Source of the DNA: an uncultured Lutibacter sp.
Lineage (GTDB): Bacteria; Bacteroidota; Bacteroidia; Flavobacteriales; Flavobacteriaceae
Reading direction: 5' to 3'
Length of the DNA: 10,844 bases
Assembly: GCA_913061425.1 (NCBI GenBank)
Contig: CAJXUO010000014.1
Span: forward strand, 1 to 10,844
The notes beneath the pieces are model-generated. The model worked only from the letters and a program-made list of their open reading frames with translations, searched no databases and was not told where the DNA came from. Numbering within the stretch: the first letter of the stretch is position 1; each line of letters begins with the position of its first letter. Of the stretch, positions 10,275 through 10,844 are shown piece after piece. The translations under genes were made by a program, and so were the position numbers.

Positions 10275-10325
10275 TTTTTAATTAAACGTCAGTTAAAAAT
10301 ATAAAAACGAATATATACGCAAAAT

Positions 10326-10361
10326 GGTTTAGGCCAATTTGGAAACCCAAAGACCTAAACC
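10326..10361 (-). promoter_or_regulatory. rplL-rpoB intercistronic hairpin, attenuator-like
   Basis: In the minus-strand RNA this segment folds as one long stem. An outer 10-pair part (GGUUUAGGUC with GGCCUAAACC, one G-U wobble) covers 10352-10361 and 10326-10335. A 2-nt UU bulge (10336-10337) follows, then an inner 5-pair part (10347-10351 with 10338-10342) closed by a GUUU loop. It is followed by only a short U run (AUUUUG). The stem lies in the 112-nt space between rplL and rpoB. In E. coli the same gap holds a partial terminator and an RNase III site that lower rpoB expression relative to the ribosomal proteins. A similar role here is inferred from position and shape. L7/L12 is needed in several copies per ribosome, far above polymerase level. 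Confidence 0.6.
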
Positions 10362-10386
10362 CTATTGTGTGTAATTTGGTAAAAAC

Positions 10387-10761
10387 TTACTTAAGTTCTA
10401 CCTCAGCTCCAGCTTCTTCTAAAGATTTTTTAAGACCTTCAGCCTCATCTTTAGAGATACCTTCTTTGATTGGTGCTGGTGCACTATCAACAATTCCCTT
10501 AGCTTCTTTTAACCCTAAACCAGTTAATTCTTTAACTAATTTTACAACTGCTAGTTTAGAACCACCTGCTGCTTTTAAGATTACGTCGAATTCAGTTTTT
10601 TCCTCTGCTGCATCTGCTCCACCTGCTGCTGGACCTGCTGCTGCTACTGCAGCTGCTGCTGGTTCAATTCCGTATTCGTCTTTTAAAATAGCTGCTAATT
10701 CATTAACCTCTTTTACTGTTAAGTTAACTAATTGTTCTGCGAAATCTTTTAATTCTGCCAT
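10387..10761 (-). CDS. rplL: 50S ribosomal protein L7/L12
   Basis: This 124-residue protein forms the flexible stalk of the large ribosomal subunit, binding L10 through its N-terminus and recruiting translational GTPases through its C-terminus. The three parts are clear. Residues 1-34 are the N-terminal dimerisation helices ([20 protein letters not shown]). Residues 35-53 are an Ala/Gly/Pro-rich hinge. Residues 55-124 are the globular domain, from [13 protein letters not shown] through the conserved [15 protein letters not shown] (81-95) to [10 protein letters not shown]. Length and order are normal for the family. The ATG at 10761 is preceded by an A-rich leader (AAAACAAAAGAAA) with no Shine-Dalgarno, as is common in Bacteroidota. 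The gene follows rplJ by 43 nt. Confidence 0.99.
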   Translation of the reverse strand: MAELKDFAEQLVNLTVKEVNELAAILKDEYGIEPAAAAVAAAGPAAGGADAAEEKTEFDVILKAAGGSKLAVVKLVKELTGLGLKEAKGIVDSAPAPIKEGISKDEAEGLKKSLEEAGAEVELK

Positions 10762-10783
10762 TTTCTTTTGTTTTAATTTTTAA

Positions 10784-10803
10784 TATTTAGTGTTTATTTA
10801 GTG
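10784..10803. repeat. 9-bp direct repeat in the rplJ-rplL gap
   Basis: TATTTAGTG occurs twice, at 10784-10792 and 10795-10803, with an 11-bp period (CACTAAATA twice on the transcribed strand). It lies just after the rplJ stop codon in the 43-nt A/T-rich spacer. It may be chance in such biased sequence; a function is not supported. Confidence 0.4.
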
Positions 10804-10804
10804 C

Positions 10805-10844
10805 TTATTCTTTTTCTGATAAAGTTTTAACAATTCCAGATAAT
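10805..10844 (-). CDS. rplJ: 50S ribosomal protein L10, last 12 codons only
   Basis: The minus strand from 10843 reads LSGIVKTLSEKE and then stops with TAA at 10807-10805. Only the C-terminal tail lies inside the window; the rest of the gene lies beyond the right edge. The call rests mainly on context, because rplJ directly precedes rplL in almost all bacteria. The tail, an amphipathic helix ending in a charged TLSEKE, also fits the L10 C-terminus. L10 anchors the L7/L12 dimers on 23S rRNA, and in E. coli it represses translation of its own mRNA. Confidence 0.8.
   Translation of the reverse strand, partial: LSGIVKTLSEKE

Noticed and set aside
10367..10783. Plus-strand open frame of 138 codons over rplL
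   Set aside because: It is the complement of the Ala-rich rplL gene and gives an artificial Ser/Ala/Pro-rich protein. rplL is certain on the other strand.

Overview
The window comes from an AT-rich genome of the phylum Bacteroidota, most likely family Flavobacteriaceae. Three things support this. The RpoB and RpoC sequences have a Flavobacteria-like character, for example the [20 protein letters not shown] stretch of RpoB. A DUF3467 gene follows rpoC directly, an arrangement I know from Bacteroidota. Start codons are preceded by A-rich stretches and lack good Shine-Dalgarno sequences. The genus cannot be fixed from this sequence alone.

All genes lie on the minus strand, so transcription runs from high to low coordinates. 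From right to left the window holds the last codons of rplJ (ribosomal protein L10), rplL (L7/L12), rpoB (RNA polymerase beta), rpoC (beta'), and a DUF3467 gene starting 3 nt after rpoC. A strong intrinsic terminator ends this unit at about 1749-1780. Beyond it lies a second, two-gene unit: a small membrane protein of the DUF962/Mpo1-like family, then a DUF885 putative metallopeptidase lipoprotein that runs off the left edge.

The right-hand unit is the classic L10-L7/L12-beta-beta' operon, joining the ribosomal stalk to the catalytic core of RNA polymerase. Both polymerase subunits are intact, with all the catalytic and zinc-binding motifs I looked for. The most interesting non-coding signals are two well-formed hairpins. 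One is in the 112-nt rplL-rpoB gap (15 pairs with a 2-nt bulge). The other is in the 72-nt rpoB-rpoC gap (14 perfect pairs closed by a GAAA tetraloop). They are candidate attenuation, processing or stability elements.

No stretch longer than about 112 nt lacks a gene. I see no mobile element, CRISPR array, tRNA or rRNA, and no sign of a new multi-gene system. This is core housekeeping sequence. The items most worth a second look are the intercistronic hairpins and the DUF3467-rpoC coupling.
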